A stretch of 64,000 nucleotides of DNA from Mycobacterium senriense. GTDB lineage: Bacteria > Actinomycetota > Actinomycetes > Mycobacteriales > Mycobacteriaceae. The stretch spans positions 4,464,001 to 4,528,000 of the forward strand of contig NZ_AP024828.1 of NCBI RefSeq assembly GCF_019668465.1, read 5' to 3'. The notes under the pieces were generated by a model that searched no databases, was not told the origin of the DNA, and saw nothing but the letters and a program-made list of their open reading frames with translations. The position numbers were made by a program, and so were the translations under genes. Numbering within the stretch: the stretch's first letter is position 1; each line of letters begins with the position of its first letter. Shown here piece by piece: positions 45,687-53,608 of this stretch.

Positions 45687-47174
45687 ATGACTGACTCACG
45701 CCGCCTGGTCGACAAGCTGTGGTCCTACTGCAATGTGCTTCGTGACGACGGCGTCGGGGTCATCGAGTACACAGAGCAGTTGACGTACCTCCTGTTCCTC
45801 AAGATGGCGCACGAGCGCGCGACGCGGGCGCTCAACCCACAGAAGATCGTCCCCGACGAGTTCTCCTGGCAGAAGCTGCTGGACACCGAGGGCGTTGATC
45901 TAGAAGTCGAGTACACCAAGATCCTCGTTGGCCTGGCTCAGCAGCCCGGCACGCTGGGCACCATTTACCGCAAGGCGCAGAACAGGATTCAGGATCCCGC
46001 CAAACTGAAGCGGCTCATCGTGGACCTCATCAATAATGAGAACTGGTCGGCCTCGGGCACTGACCTCAAGGGCGACGCCTACGAAGAACTGCTGGCTAAA
46101 GGCGCCTCCGACAAGGGGTCTGGGGCTGGCCAGTATTTCACGCCCCGTGACCTCATCCACGCCATCGTCGATGTCGTCGATCCGACGATTGATGACTCCG
46201 TTATCGACCCGGCCTGCGGCACCGGAGGCTTCCTGTTGGTTGCCCACGAGCACGTCGCTGAGGACGCCGGCGACCTCACGCCGAGCCAACGCGATCATCT
46301 GCGCGACACGTTCGTCAGCGGCTACGAACTGGTCGACGGCACCGCGCGACTGGCGGCGATGAATCTCCTGCTGCACGGAATCGGCACCGCCGACGGTGCT
46401 TCGCTAATCGAAGTCCGTGATGCGCTCATCGCCGACCCCGGCATGCGCTGGTCGGTGGTGCTGTCCAACCCGCCGTTCGGACGCAAATCGTCGCTAATGA
46501 CGGTCGGGGCAGACGGGCGAGAAGCCCGCGAGGACGTGGAGATCGAGCGCCAGGACTTCGTTGTGACGACCAGTAACAAGCAGCTGAACTTCCTGCAACA
46601 CATCATGACAATCCTCGACATCAACGGCCGCGCTGCAGTCGTTCTCCCTGACAACGTGTTGTTCGAAGGCGGTGCAGGAGAGACATTGCGACGAAAGCTG
46701 TTGGCCGACTTCGACCTACACACCATGCTTCGCCTGCCGACGGGAATCTTCTACGCCCAGGGCGTGAAGGCGAACGTGCTCTTCTTCGACAAGAAACCCG
46801 CCTCCGAAAAGCCGTGGACGGCGGCCTTGTGGGTCTATGACCTTCGCACCAACCAGCGCTTCACGCTAAAACAGAACCCGCTACGCCGGCATCACCTCGA
46901 CGAGTTCGTCGACTCGTACCTCGTCGGCAAGCGCGACGAGCGCGCCGAGTCCGAGCGGTGGCAGCGATATGCCTACAGCGACCTGCTGGCCCGTGACAAG
47001 GTCAACCTCGATATCACCTGGCTGCGCGACGAGTCGCTCGAGGATGCCGATAACCTCCCTGCCCCTGAAATCATCGCCCGCGAGATCGTCGAGGACCTGA
47101 CTGCCGCGCTCGCCGAGTTTGAGGCCGTCGCCGCCGTTTTGGAGGCGTCCAGCGTCGCCGCCCATGAGAAATAA
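45687..47174 (+). CDS. hsdM: type I restriction-modification methyltransferase subunit HsdM
   Basis: A 495-residue N6-adenine methyltransferase. The helical HsdM N-terminus is LWSYCNVLRDDGVGVIEYTEQLTYLLFLKMAHE. SAM motif I is DPACGTGGFLLVAHEH (about 173-188) and catalytic motif IV is NPPFG (about 262). GGAGETLRRKLLADFDLHTMLRLPTGIFYAQGVKANVLFFDKKP is the typical C-terminal part. It methylates the sites chosen by HsdS to protect host DNA. An ATG at 45687 follows GAGGAACG. A separate promoter is likely because of the 93-bp gap. Confidence 0.93.
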   Translation: MTDSRRLVDKLWSYCNVLRDDGVGVIEYTEQLTYLLFLKMAHERATRALNPQKIVPDEFSWQKLLDTEGVDLEVEYTKILVGLAQQPGTLGTIYRKAQNRIQDPAKLKRLIVDLINNENWSASGTDLKGDAYEELLAKGASDKGSGAGQYFTPRDLIHAIVDVVDPTIDDSVIDPACGTGGFLLVAHEHVAEDAGDLTPSQRDHLRDTFVSGYELVDGTARLAAMNLLLHGIGTADGASLIEVRDALIADPGMRWSVVLSNPPFGRKSSLMTVGADGREAREDVEIERQDFVVTTSNKQLNFLQHIMTILDINGRAAVVLPDNVLFEGGAGETLRRKLLADFDLHTMLRLPTGIFYAQGVKANVLFFDKKPASEKPWTAALWVYDLRTNQRFTLKQNPLRRHHLDEFVDSYLVGKRDERAESERWQRYAYSDLLARDKVNLDITWLRDESLEDADNLPAPEIIAREIVEDLTAALAEFEAVAAVLEASSVAAHEK

Positions 47175-47189
47175 TCAGGTAACGCGCTC

Positions 47190-47330
47190 TTGTCCATCCA
47201 CTCGGACGAGGAGTACACCGATGTGGTGGCCGTCCTCGTCCAGCTGACTGCTAAGGGGAGCAACGCGATTAAGGCGTGGGGTCAGCTGCGGGACTTCCGC
47301 CGCGGAGAACGCTTGAACGGAAAGTGTTGA
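47190..47330 (+). CDS. possible small ORF directly after hsdM
   Basis: A 46-residue frame starting TTG reads SIHSDEEYTDVVAVLVQLTAKGSNAIKAWGQLRDFRRGERLNGKC. The amino-acid pattern looks protein-like (amphipathic helix, charged tail), and it lies in the same frame 15 bases after the HsdM stop. It could be a tiny accessory peptide or a former HsdM C-terminal extension cut by a stop codon. The start codon and RBS are weak. Confidence 0.3.
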   Translation: MSIHSDEEYTDVVAVLVQLTAKGSNAIKAWGQLRDFRRGERLNGKC

Positions 47331-48073
47331 CCCGCGGCCGAAATTATTGCCGCGGCCTGCTTGGGTTGGCTCTGGGAGACCCACGCGCAGTAGACGAGCC
47401 AGGACAACCTTGCGATCAGCGTTGCGGCCGCATAGACGACGATGCAGGTGAGCATGGACAACCTCCGACAACTTGCCTCTGCCGCACCGGAGCGGAGGGT
47501 CATCGTTGGTTGTTACGGCGTTCGACGGCCATAGGAATACATTGCCGGGCCGTATCCCTCGCACGGACTTGGCTGCGGCCGTGCATCGCGACTTAAACGC
47601 TACCAGCGCCGCTCGACTCAAGCCGGCAACCCGAGCACCGGTACGGTGCCTGTAGGAGAACGGCGTTCGACATCTGGCTCGCCTAGCAGCGTTCAAGGCA
47701 GAGCTGATGAGAGCAATCGAACCCGCGTATCCAAGCTCGGGGAGTCGATTTGGTAGGTCCAGAAGGCTTCCGGTTGTCGACGGAGTCGGGTGACCTGCAG
47801 CTCGGCGTCCGTGCATGTCGACGATTGGGCGTTGCCGTCGCCACTACTTGTGACAGCGTCGTGACACCATCGCAGGGCTTGTTTCATCGTGACACAGAGG
47901 CGGCAGGGGTTACCGCGCACGTAGAGATACCTGCACGGGACCACGTTCGGCGCGCCCGGTCAACGGTTAGTTAGCTGAATGCTGTGGCGATCGCAGGAGA
48001 TCCAGGCTCCCGTCTACCCCTTATTAACGAGCTCTAGGCTGATTTACCTGGTAGAAGCGATCAAGCGATTTGT
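47331..48073. other. 743-bp region without a convincing gene
   Basis: I see no supported coding region on either strand. It holds the right copy of the hsd-flanking repeat blocks (47716-47869). The rest has lower coding character and may be degraded sequence left by module exchange. Confidence 0.5.
47716..47869 (+). repeat. right flanking repeat of the hsd locus
   Basis: Matches the left copy (41331-41484) in two blocks: 47716-47749 (28 of 34 bases by eye) and 47849-47868 (TGTGACAGCGTCGTGACACC, one mismatch). The order and 133-base spacing are the same, so they are direct repeats that bracket hsdR-hsdS-hsdM. Confidence 0.65.
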
Positions 48074-48134
48074 ATACTTCACTGTATTGCGTTACTTCAC
48101 TGTAAGAGTGAAGTATGGCGCCCAGATGAAGTAT
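48074..48134. promoter_or_regulatory. operator repeats of the AbiE-like operon
   Basis: Half-sites ATACTTCACT (48074-48083), TACTTCACT (48093-48101) and the inverse AGTGAAGTAT (48107-48116) form nested inverted repeats. A further ATGAAGTAT (48126-48134) covers the start codon of the antitoxin gene. AbiEi antitoxins are known to repress their operons by binding inverted repeats, so this is very likely the autoregulatory site. Confidence 0.8.
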
Positions 48135-49160
48135 AATTTTGCTGTGCTGTCATCTGACCGAGCTGTAAACGCACTGCGAGCTGTGTATCGCGGGGCGGTA
48201 CGGGGGCGTCCGGCAAAGGACCGCAGGCGCGACACGATCGTGACCTTAGACGACGTAGAGTTCCGCGTTCGATGGCTGCCGGTCGGCTGGCCGCAACAGG
48301 TTGCTGACGCGGTGCAAGATGACCTACGGCCCGATATATTGGTCGCCCCATCGATGTCGCCCGGTGCACGAAAGGCGGCGCGTGACGCTGGCATGGGATG
48401 GGTTGACGAATCTGGCGCCGCCTTCCTCCACTACCGGGACCCATCAACGAGAACGACCATCAGGATCGAAACCGAGGGCATCCCGCCTGTTCCGCTTGAT
48501 AGTCGAGTGGGCTGGCGCCCTGCAACTCTGGCCGTATGTGAGGCACTGCTCGCTGAAGTCGCCCTTCCGACTGTCTCCTCGGTAGTGGAGGTCACAGGCA
48601 TCTCGACGGGCAGCGCTGCAGAAGCCCTGAAGTTCCTTGAAAAGGATGGACACCTCGCCAGAACTGAGGCTCGCGGCCCTGGGTCTGCTCGCCAAATTTT
48701 GGACCGCAATGAGTTGCTGGACGCCTACGCCGTCGCCGCTGAGCGGCTGCGGTCACCAATTGCGTTACGTGTAGGAGTTCTCTGGCGGCACCCGGTCGCA
48801 GACGCGATTGACTTCGGTCAGATCATGACGAAGAACCGCATTTCATGGGCCGCCACCGGCGCTCTGTCGGCGAGGGTGATGGCACCCGTGCAGACCGAGG
48901 TATCTCCCATGGAGATTTACCTACCGGGGCGTGCGCCGAGCGACCTTCGCCGTGCGGCCTACGCCGCTGGCCTACGAGAAATGGATGGCGGCCGACTCTT
49001 ATTGCGCCCATTTCCAACGCCAGCCGGAGATAAGTTAACCGTCGAGGACGTCCACGGGTTCAGATCGGTGTTGTGGCCGCGTGTCTACGCGGATTTGCGC
49101 ACAACTGGCGTACGCGGAGAAGACGCCGCTGAACATCTACGTCAGGAGATGACCAAATGA
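48126..49160 (+). CDS. AbiEi-like antitoxin (type IV toxin-antitoxin)
   Basis: A 344-residue protein. A winged helix-turn-helix lies mid-protein (ALLAEVALPTVSSVVEVTGISTGSAAEALKFLEKDGHLARTE). The C-terminal half (RVGVLWRHPVADAIDFGQIMTKNRISWAATGALSARVMAPVQTEVSPMEIYLP) is the type of domain that neutralises the partner in AbiEi-like antitoxins. The ATG at 48126 follows the operator repeats; the frame stays open upstream to 47979, but that would translate through the repeats. It overlaps the toxin gene by 4 bases. It probably represses its own operon and counteracts the nucleotidyltransferase. Confidence 0.72.
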   Translation: MKYNFAVLSSDRAVNALRAVYRGAVRGRPAKDRRRDTIVTLDDVEFRVRWLPVGWPQQVADAVQDDLRPDILVAPSMSPGARKAARDAGMGWVDESGAAFLHYRDPSTRTTIRIETEGIPPVPLDSRVGWRPATLAVCEALLAEVALPTVSSVVEVTGISTGSAAEALKFLEKDGHLARTEARGPGSARQILDRNELLDAYAVAAERLRSPIALRVGVLWRHPVADAIDFGQIMTKNRISWAATGALSARVMAPVQTEVSPMEIYLPGRAPSDLRRAAYAAGLREMDGGRLLLRPFPTPAGDKLTVEDVHGFRSVLWPRVYADLRTTGVRGEDAAEHLRQEMTK

Positions 49161-49987
49161 GCGAAGAAGAACCAGAGCGGTCAGAGGCGGCGCGGCAAGC
49201 CGCCGAGCTTGCCCTCGTGCGCGTAGCACACCATTACGGTGGACGCCCAGGATTTGTCCTGCTTGGTGGCCTGGTGCCGGCGCTGCTGTGCGCCCACTCC
49301 GATCAGCGGCATGCGGGTACAACCGATGTCGATGTCCAGGTCGATCTCGAGATCGCCGGAGGCTCTGTCGAAGCCGGTCGGCTCGAAACTGCTCTGCTTA
49401 ACGCCGGATTCAAGCCGGGCGGTGAGTACATCTGGCGATGGAAGCTCGCTGATTCGCCGACCGTCGTCAAATTCGAACTGCTCGCCGACCTTGGCAACCA
49501 ACCGAACGAGGCCATCATTGAGTTCGCGGAATGTAACGAACTCGGAGCTGTGAATCTGCGTGGGACGGGCTACGCAGCTCAGGACACGACGGTTCACAAA
49601 ATTGGGGCTAACGACCACGGAACCTGGCGTGAGGCTGAAATCAATGTCACCGGCCTTGCAGGTTTTCTGCTTGCCAAGATGGCCGCAGCGCATGGACGGC
49701 GTAAAGCAAAGGACTGGTACGACATCGCGTTCGTGCTGCTCAACAACGATCACGGCAGCCCTACCGCGGCCGCCGAGCGAGTGTTCGAGGTCTTCGGCAC
49801 GTCCGTAATTAGCACAATCCGTACGCAGGTTTTAGATCTCCAAGCCAACTTTGAGGCTAGCGACGCACAGGGAACTGTTGCCTACGCAACCCAAATCACT
49901 TTGGACCATCCCGAAATTGACAGGGCCACTGCTGCGGCTGACGCTCAGCTCGCTGTCGCGGCTTTCACCGGACACCTTTTGGCCTGA
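49157..49987 (+). CDS. AbiEii/nucleotidyltransferase-like toxin
   Basis: A 276-residue nucleotidyltransferase-fold protein. The catalytic GG and D-x-D region is GFVLLGGLVPALLCAHSDQRHAGTTDVDVQVDL (about 34-66). The helix LAGFLLAKMAAAHGRRKAKDWYDIAFVLLNND (about 168-200) matches the conserved K-x-R-x-K-D-x-Y-D pattern of AbiEii/DUF1814 toxins. Related enzymes add nucleotides to tRNA and halt growth during phage infection. It is the second gene of the overlapping pair. The target here is inferred, not shown. Confidence 0.78.
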   Translation: MSEEEPERSEAARQAAELALVRVAHHYGGRPGFVLLGGLVPALLCAHSDQRHAGTTDVDVQVDLEIAGGSVEAGRLETALLNAGFKPGGEYIWRWKLADSPTVVKFELLADLGNQPNEAIIEFAECNELGAVNLRGTGYAAQDTTVHKIGANDHGTWREAEINVTGLAGFLLAKMAAAHGRRKAKDWYDIAFVLLNNDHGSPTAAAERVFEVFGTSVISTIRTQVLDLQANFEASDAQGTVAYATQITLDHPEIDRATAAADAQLAVAAFTGHLLA

Positions 49988-50077
49988 CACCATCATCTCG
50001 CACGGAAGGCCACCCACCTGGTCCAAATCAGACCCCAACTGGCCGTTCGTGGACAGACAGAAGCCCAGCTTTAGTCG

Positions 50078-50668
50078 TCAAGTCTTTTCTCCCAGCACGC
50101 GGTAGACGGTGGCTCGACTGACACCCAGCGCGTTCGCGATGGTGCTGGCCGATTCGCCGCTCGCATGCATCCGCTGCGCCAGCGCAGATTTCGATGCGTC
50201 CAACGCTTTGGGCCGACCAATCGCCTGACCGCGTGCTCGACGCGCCTCACGCGCCGCCGAGCGGCGCTCCCGGCCCAACTCCAGCTCAAGTTCCGCGAGA
50301 CTCGCCAGGACGCCGGCCACCATCCGACCCGTCGCGTTGGACGTGTCAATACCTTCACGGAGAGAGCGCAAAACGATCCCACCCTCTCCAAGCTCACGGA
50401 TTGTCGCCATAACTTCCGCAGCGTTACGGCCCAAACGGTCGATGCCGACAACCACAATGGCGTCGCCCTCCCGTGCGTAGTCCAAGAGCGCAGCGAGGCC
50501 TGGCCTCTGCTCCCGCGTCGAGGTTCCCGAAAGTCTGTCGGAGTAGACCCGATCGGCATCGACACCCGCTGCGGTCAGGGCATCGACTTGCTGGTCGAGG
50601 GACTGGTGCCCGGTGCTAACACGGGCGTATCCAAGTTGAGTACCCGGGGCGGTTGCAGAAGCGGTCAT
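50078..50668 (-). CDS. serine recombinase/resolvase (Tn3/invertase type)
   Basis: A 196-residue small serine recombinase. The catalytic Ser is in GYARVSTGHQSLDQQ (about residue 18). The body has VYSDRLSGTSTREQRPGLAALLDYAREGDAIVVVGIDRLGRN, and the C-terminus carries the resolvase HTH (KSALAQRMHASGESASTIANALGVSRATVYRVLGE). It may recombine at the TGTCTCA-containing region directly upstream. It transcribes away from the RES gene. It could be a relic of a transposon or a module that reshuffles the island. Confidence 0.88.
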   Translation of the reverse strand: MTASATAPGTQLGYARVSTGHQSLDQQVDALTAAGVDADRVYSDRLSGTSTREQRPGLAALLDYAREGDAIVVVGIDRLGRNAAEVMATIRELGEGGIVLRSLREGIDTSNATGRMVAGVLASLAELELELGRERRSAAREARRARGQAIGRPKALDASKSALAQRMHASGESASTIANALGVSRATVYRVLGEKT

Positions 50669-50678
50669 GTACCGAGGA

Positions 50679-50810
50679 TGTCTCAGAAGTCTCAGAACTT
50701 CAAGTATTGCGACAATGTTTTTGAGTCAACTTATGAGACATCATGAACTGGCACTGTCTGAAAGCCGGGCGATCCCGACGGGGATGTCTCAATTCTTTAG
50801 AAATGAGACA
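50679..50810. promoter_or_regulatory. four TGTCTCA/TGAGACA sites, candidate resolvase res region
   Basis: TGTCTCA at 50679-50685, TGAGACA at 50734-50740, TGTCTCA at 50785-50791 and TGAGACA at 50804-50810. The last two make a tight dyad, the first two a wider one. Multiple dyads upstream of a resolvase gene are the hallmark of res sites. They lie between the resolvase and the RES gene and may serve as operators too. Confidence 0.6.
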
Positions 50811-50929
50811 CTGTGCGCGCGCCCTCCCCTATGTAATTAGGGTGGTCGGACATCGCGGATTCACGACGTCGACGTGACTCGGCTTGGTCAATACCTCCAC
50901 GCGGGCCTCATCGATGCTTCGATCAGTTC

Positions 50930-52243
50930 ATGGGACTCGTTAAGAACCGAGCGGCTGAGCTCGAAGACCGGAGATTTGGTGAGATCGAGGGTGGCGTGTG
51001 CATTGATCACATCACCGATCCCTGCCTGTCCCAACGTCTTGAAGACTTCGTCACGGAGCACAACTGCGCGGTCTGCGGCACGGCTCGGCCTTCGGAGAAG
51101 AATGCCTCGTTCGCCGTTCCGCTAGAGAAACTCATGTATGCAGTGGTCGAAACCGTCAGGCACTTCTACGCAGATGCAGAAGCGGTGTTGCCGTGGGACA
51201 GCGAGGACGGTGTACTTGTCGGACCCCAGATCGACACATGGGACGTCGTCGAAGACATTGCTGATGGGGCATTCGACAATGCGTACTCCGACCGAATCAT
51301 CGAACTGATCAGTTCGGCTATCGGCTATCAAACTACGTGGACATCGTGGTTCACGGCCTCCGACACCGACGGCCTCGATTATGCGTGGGAACAGTTCGCC
51401 CAGACTGCGATGCACCAGTCTCGGATGGTTGTCGGCATGGGCTCGCCCACCGATCCTCCCGCCAGGCTGGCCCGCTTCCTAGAGTCCGTGCTGTTGTACG
51501 CGACGTCAGATCTGGGACTCGTTAGACAGCTGCCACCCGGAACAGGGTTCTATCGTGGCCGTCTTTGTGAAAACCCTGATTTACTCAACCGACACAGTGA
51601 CGATCTAGGACCCGCTCCTCCCAAGAAGGCAGCCGCGAATCGGATGTCGCCAGCGGGAGTTGCACTCTTCTACGCGTCAGGTGATCCGCAGACCGCCGTC
51701 GCCGAAATAGCAGGCCATGGTGTCGAGCCTCTGGCCGTCATCGGCAAGTTCACTAATACGCGGGGACTCCGAATCCTTGACCTAACAAGCTCGCCGGCGC
51801 CTATCTCGCCGTTCTGCCTTGAAAAGCGTGAGCACGCCCGGATGGGACGGTTCCTTTCGTCGTTCGTCCGTTACATCGCTGCACCCGTGATCCCGGACGG
51901 TCGGCAACACGTCGAGTACGCCCCAACTCAGCTACTGACCGAGTACCTGCGGTGGGTGCCCGAGCCCAAGCTCGACGGGATCGCACTACCGAGTGCGCAG
52001 ACAGAAAACTGCACCTACGTGCTCTTCTTCAGTCGATCGGAGTGCGCCACACTTGGTGATCCAGCCGCCGAGTATGACGTAGATGACCCGTTCGACGGTG
52101 ACGTCGGCGCTGAACCAGCGCTCGCGCTCGACCCCGAGACAGTTATTACCTACCGGGTGGAGCGGCAATATTCCGGCGTAGATGCTGGGCCGTCTCACCG
52201 GGCCAGACCGCCTTGGGCGAGTGGTGATGGGGAGCGCCACTAG
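50930..52243 (+). CDS. RES-domain protein with HEPN/RES N-terminal-type domain
   Basis: A 437-residue protein. The N-terminal part has a Cys pair cluster (CIDHITDPCLSQRLEDFVTEHNCAVCG) and a helical domain, as in HEPN/RES N-terminal domain 1 proteins. The C-terminal RES domain starts near residue 205: FYRGRL supplies the Arg, NRMSPAGVALFYASGDPQTAVAEI gives the motif region with the conserved Glu (about 260), and DGIALPS (about 349) the Ser. RES toxins such as MbcT degrade or phosphorolyse NAD+. No antitoxin of the Xre/MbcA type is adjacent, so the N-terminal domain or the next gene may control it. I infer an abortive-infection role. Confidence 0.75.
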   Translation: MGLVKNRAAELEDRRFGEIEGGVCIDHITDPCLSQRLEDFVTEHNCAVCGTARPSEKNASFAVPLEKLMYAVVETVRHFYADAEAVLPWDSEDGVLVGPQIDTWDVVEDIADGAFDNAYSDRIIELISSAIGYQTTWTSWFTASDTDGLDYAWEQFAQTAMHQSRMVVGMGSPTDPPARLARFLESVLLYATSDLGLVRQLPPGTGFYRGRLCENPDLLNRHSDDLGPAPPKKAAANRMSPAGVALFYASGDPQTAVAEIAGHGVEPLAVIGKFTNTRGLRILDLTSSPAPISPFCLEKREHARMGRFLSSFVRYIAAPVIPDGRQHVEYAPTQLLTEYLRWVPEPKLDGIALPSAQTENCTYVLFFSRSECATLGDPAAEYDVDDPFDGDVGAEPALALDPETVITYRVERQYSGVDAGPSHRARPPWASGDGERH

Positions 52244-52370
52244 AACACGGTTTCCCAGATCATGCGATGTTCGTAGCAGTTGACCATAGTGGGACGACCT
52301 GAAAGTAGATCTGAGAAACCGCATTCGCCACCGTGGTCTTATTAGCGGTGCTTGTTACCAGGGACTAAGG

Positions 52371-53225
52371 GTGCCAAAAATGACACAAGATGAGTGGCTC
52401 GAAACCCCCGCCGCTGACGCAATCACCAACTTCCTGGCGGTGATTATGGGCACGCTCGCAAGCGGAATGGGCGGAACGATCGGCGGGATCCTGACGAAGA
52501 TAGGTACTTCGTTCCTCACGTACCTCATGGATGAGGGAAAGGCAGAGCGTGGAGATACCGGTCCGGACGACAAGCTCACACAGAAGCTGCGTCAACAGTT
52601 GGACCCTAACCGCGAAGACCCCCGCCGCAATGGTTTGATCATCGTCGCCATATGGAGCGCATTCGAGTCCTCGTTTGATGACTTCGTAAAGGGACTGATC
52701 ATAGAACGCCCAGAGGCTCTGAGGGACAAGGACATCTCGAGAATCAAGGTCCCGATAACTCAGCTCTTCGCAGACGGTGAGGACAAGGCAGCAGTCGTAT
52801 TGGACGGAATCAAAGATGCTATCGGGAAAGGTGCAGGGGCCTCCCGGTGCGAGGCGATCCTGAAGTACCTGGATCTGAGTGGTCCGGTACCTCCAGAGAT
52901 CAAGGATCAGGTTTACCACTCTCAGATGATCAGACATATCTGGGCACACCGCGTTGGCATCGCTGATGCGCAGTTTGTTCAGAAGGCGAAACGACTTGGA
53001 TTCAGCGAAGGGGATCTCGTTACCGTCGATACGCAGCAACTAGTAAATTATCTCAGCGCCGTAGTCTTCTACGCGATGATCATCATGAATCGTCATAGGC
53101 ACCTGCATGGATTAGAACCCATAACAGGAATCCTCGACTCGAATGAGAAAGCAAGTGGCACAATGAGAGAGGCGTTTCACAACCTCTATACCACCGAGGA
53201 TTCGGATCGAATACCTCAGAAGTAA
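52371..53225 (+). CDS. HEPN-like protein with hydrophobic Gly-rich N-terminus
   Basis: A 284-residue protein. Residues about 15-55 are hydrophobic and Gly-rich (ITNFLAVIMGTLASGMGGTIGGILTKIG), possibly membrane-active. A helical region follows with WSAFESSFDDFVKGLI and, at about 188-193, RHIWAHRVG, which fits the R-x4-H ribonuclease motif of HEPN domains. A second helix pair ends in VNYLSAVVFYAMIIMNRHRHLHG. No database family is certain. It starts with GTG (or ATG at 52380) 127 bases after the RES gene, in the same direction. It may be the effector or regulator partner of the RES protein. Confidence 0.6.
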   Translation: MPKMTQDEWLETPAADAITNFLAVIMGTLASGMGGTIGGILTKIGTSFLTYLMDEGKAERGDTGPDDKLTQKLRQQLDPNREDPRRNGLIIVAIWSAFESSFDDFVKGLIIERPEALRDKDISRIKVPITQLFADGEDKAAVVLDGIKDAIGKGAGASRCEAILKYLDLSGPVPPEIKDQVYHSQMIRHIWAHRVGIADAQFVQKAKRLGFSEGDLVTVDTQQLVNYLSAVVFYAMIIMNRHRHLHGLEPITGILDSNEKASGTMREAFHNLYTTEDSDRIPQK

Positions 53226-53500
53226 AGTTAGGTGCCCTCAGGCCAGGGGGTGGGGCAAGATCCCTAGCCGGACAACACTTCCGCGACCCTCCGGGTCGTT
53301 CGCTGTGCGAACCACGTTTTCGGATAATGTGCCCGAATCCCCAACCCCTGCAATGCGTTTCGCATCAACAGAAAGATCCGAATCGCACTGCAACACAACG
53401 TATTTCGGGTGTTAGGTTCATGCCAAGGAAGCATAGCGCGCACTTGAGATTTTGGGGCAACTACCGAAGCAGCACCGGACCTGTTGGTCACTGGCTATCC
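53226..53500. other. 275-bp region left of the IS, with a terminator-like hairpin
   Basis: No supported gene. CGACCC-TCC-GGGTCG at 53283-53297 is a short perfect hairpin 58 bases after the HEPN-like stop. The right part originally followed the lipoprotein gene now split off by the IS. Confidence 0.45.
53283..53297. terminator. terminator-like hairpin after the HEPN-like gene
   Basis: CGACCC and GGGTCG pair across a TCC loop. Before the IS insertion it lay between the convergent HEPN-like and lipoprotein genes and could end both transcripts. Confidence 0.45.
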
Positions 53501-53523
53501 CCTAGCTACTTCGACCTGAAAAA
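53501..53523 (+). repeat. left terminal inverted repeat of the IS
   Basis: Starts CCTAGCTACTTCGACCTG and is the exact reverse complement of 55071-55093. The outermost CTAG may be the duplicated target. Confidence 0.9.
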
Positions 53524-53608
53524 GTCGGGGTGTGGCGGTGGCTGAAGTGGCCGTTGTTTGACGAGATGATGGCCTCGAACCCTTGGGCAAGAAGGGATCG
53601 AGGCCATC

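Noticed and set aside
47175..47816. 213-codon minus-strand frame after hsdM
   Set aside because: Composition is Arg/Ala/Ser-rich without domains, and it overlaps the repeat blocks; looks like a GC-driven shadow.
53264..53491. 75-codon minus-strand frame left of the IS
   Set aside because: No motif, and the region is explained as former downstream sequence of the lipoprotein gene.
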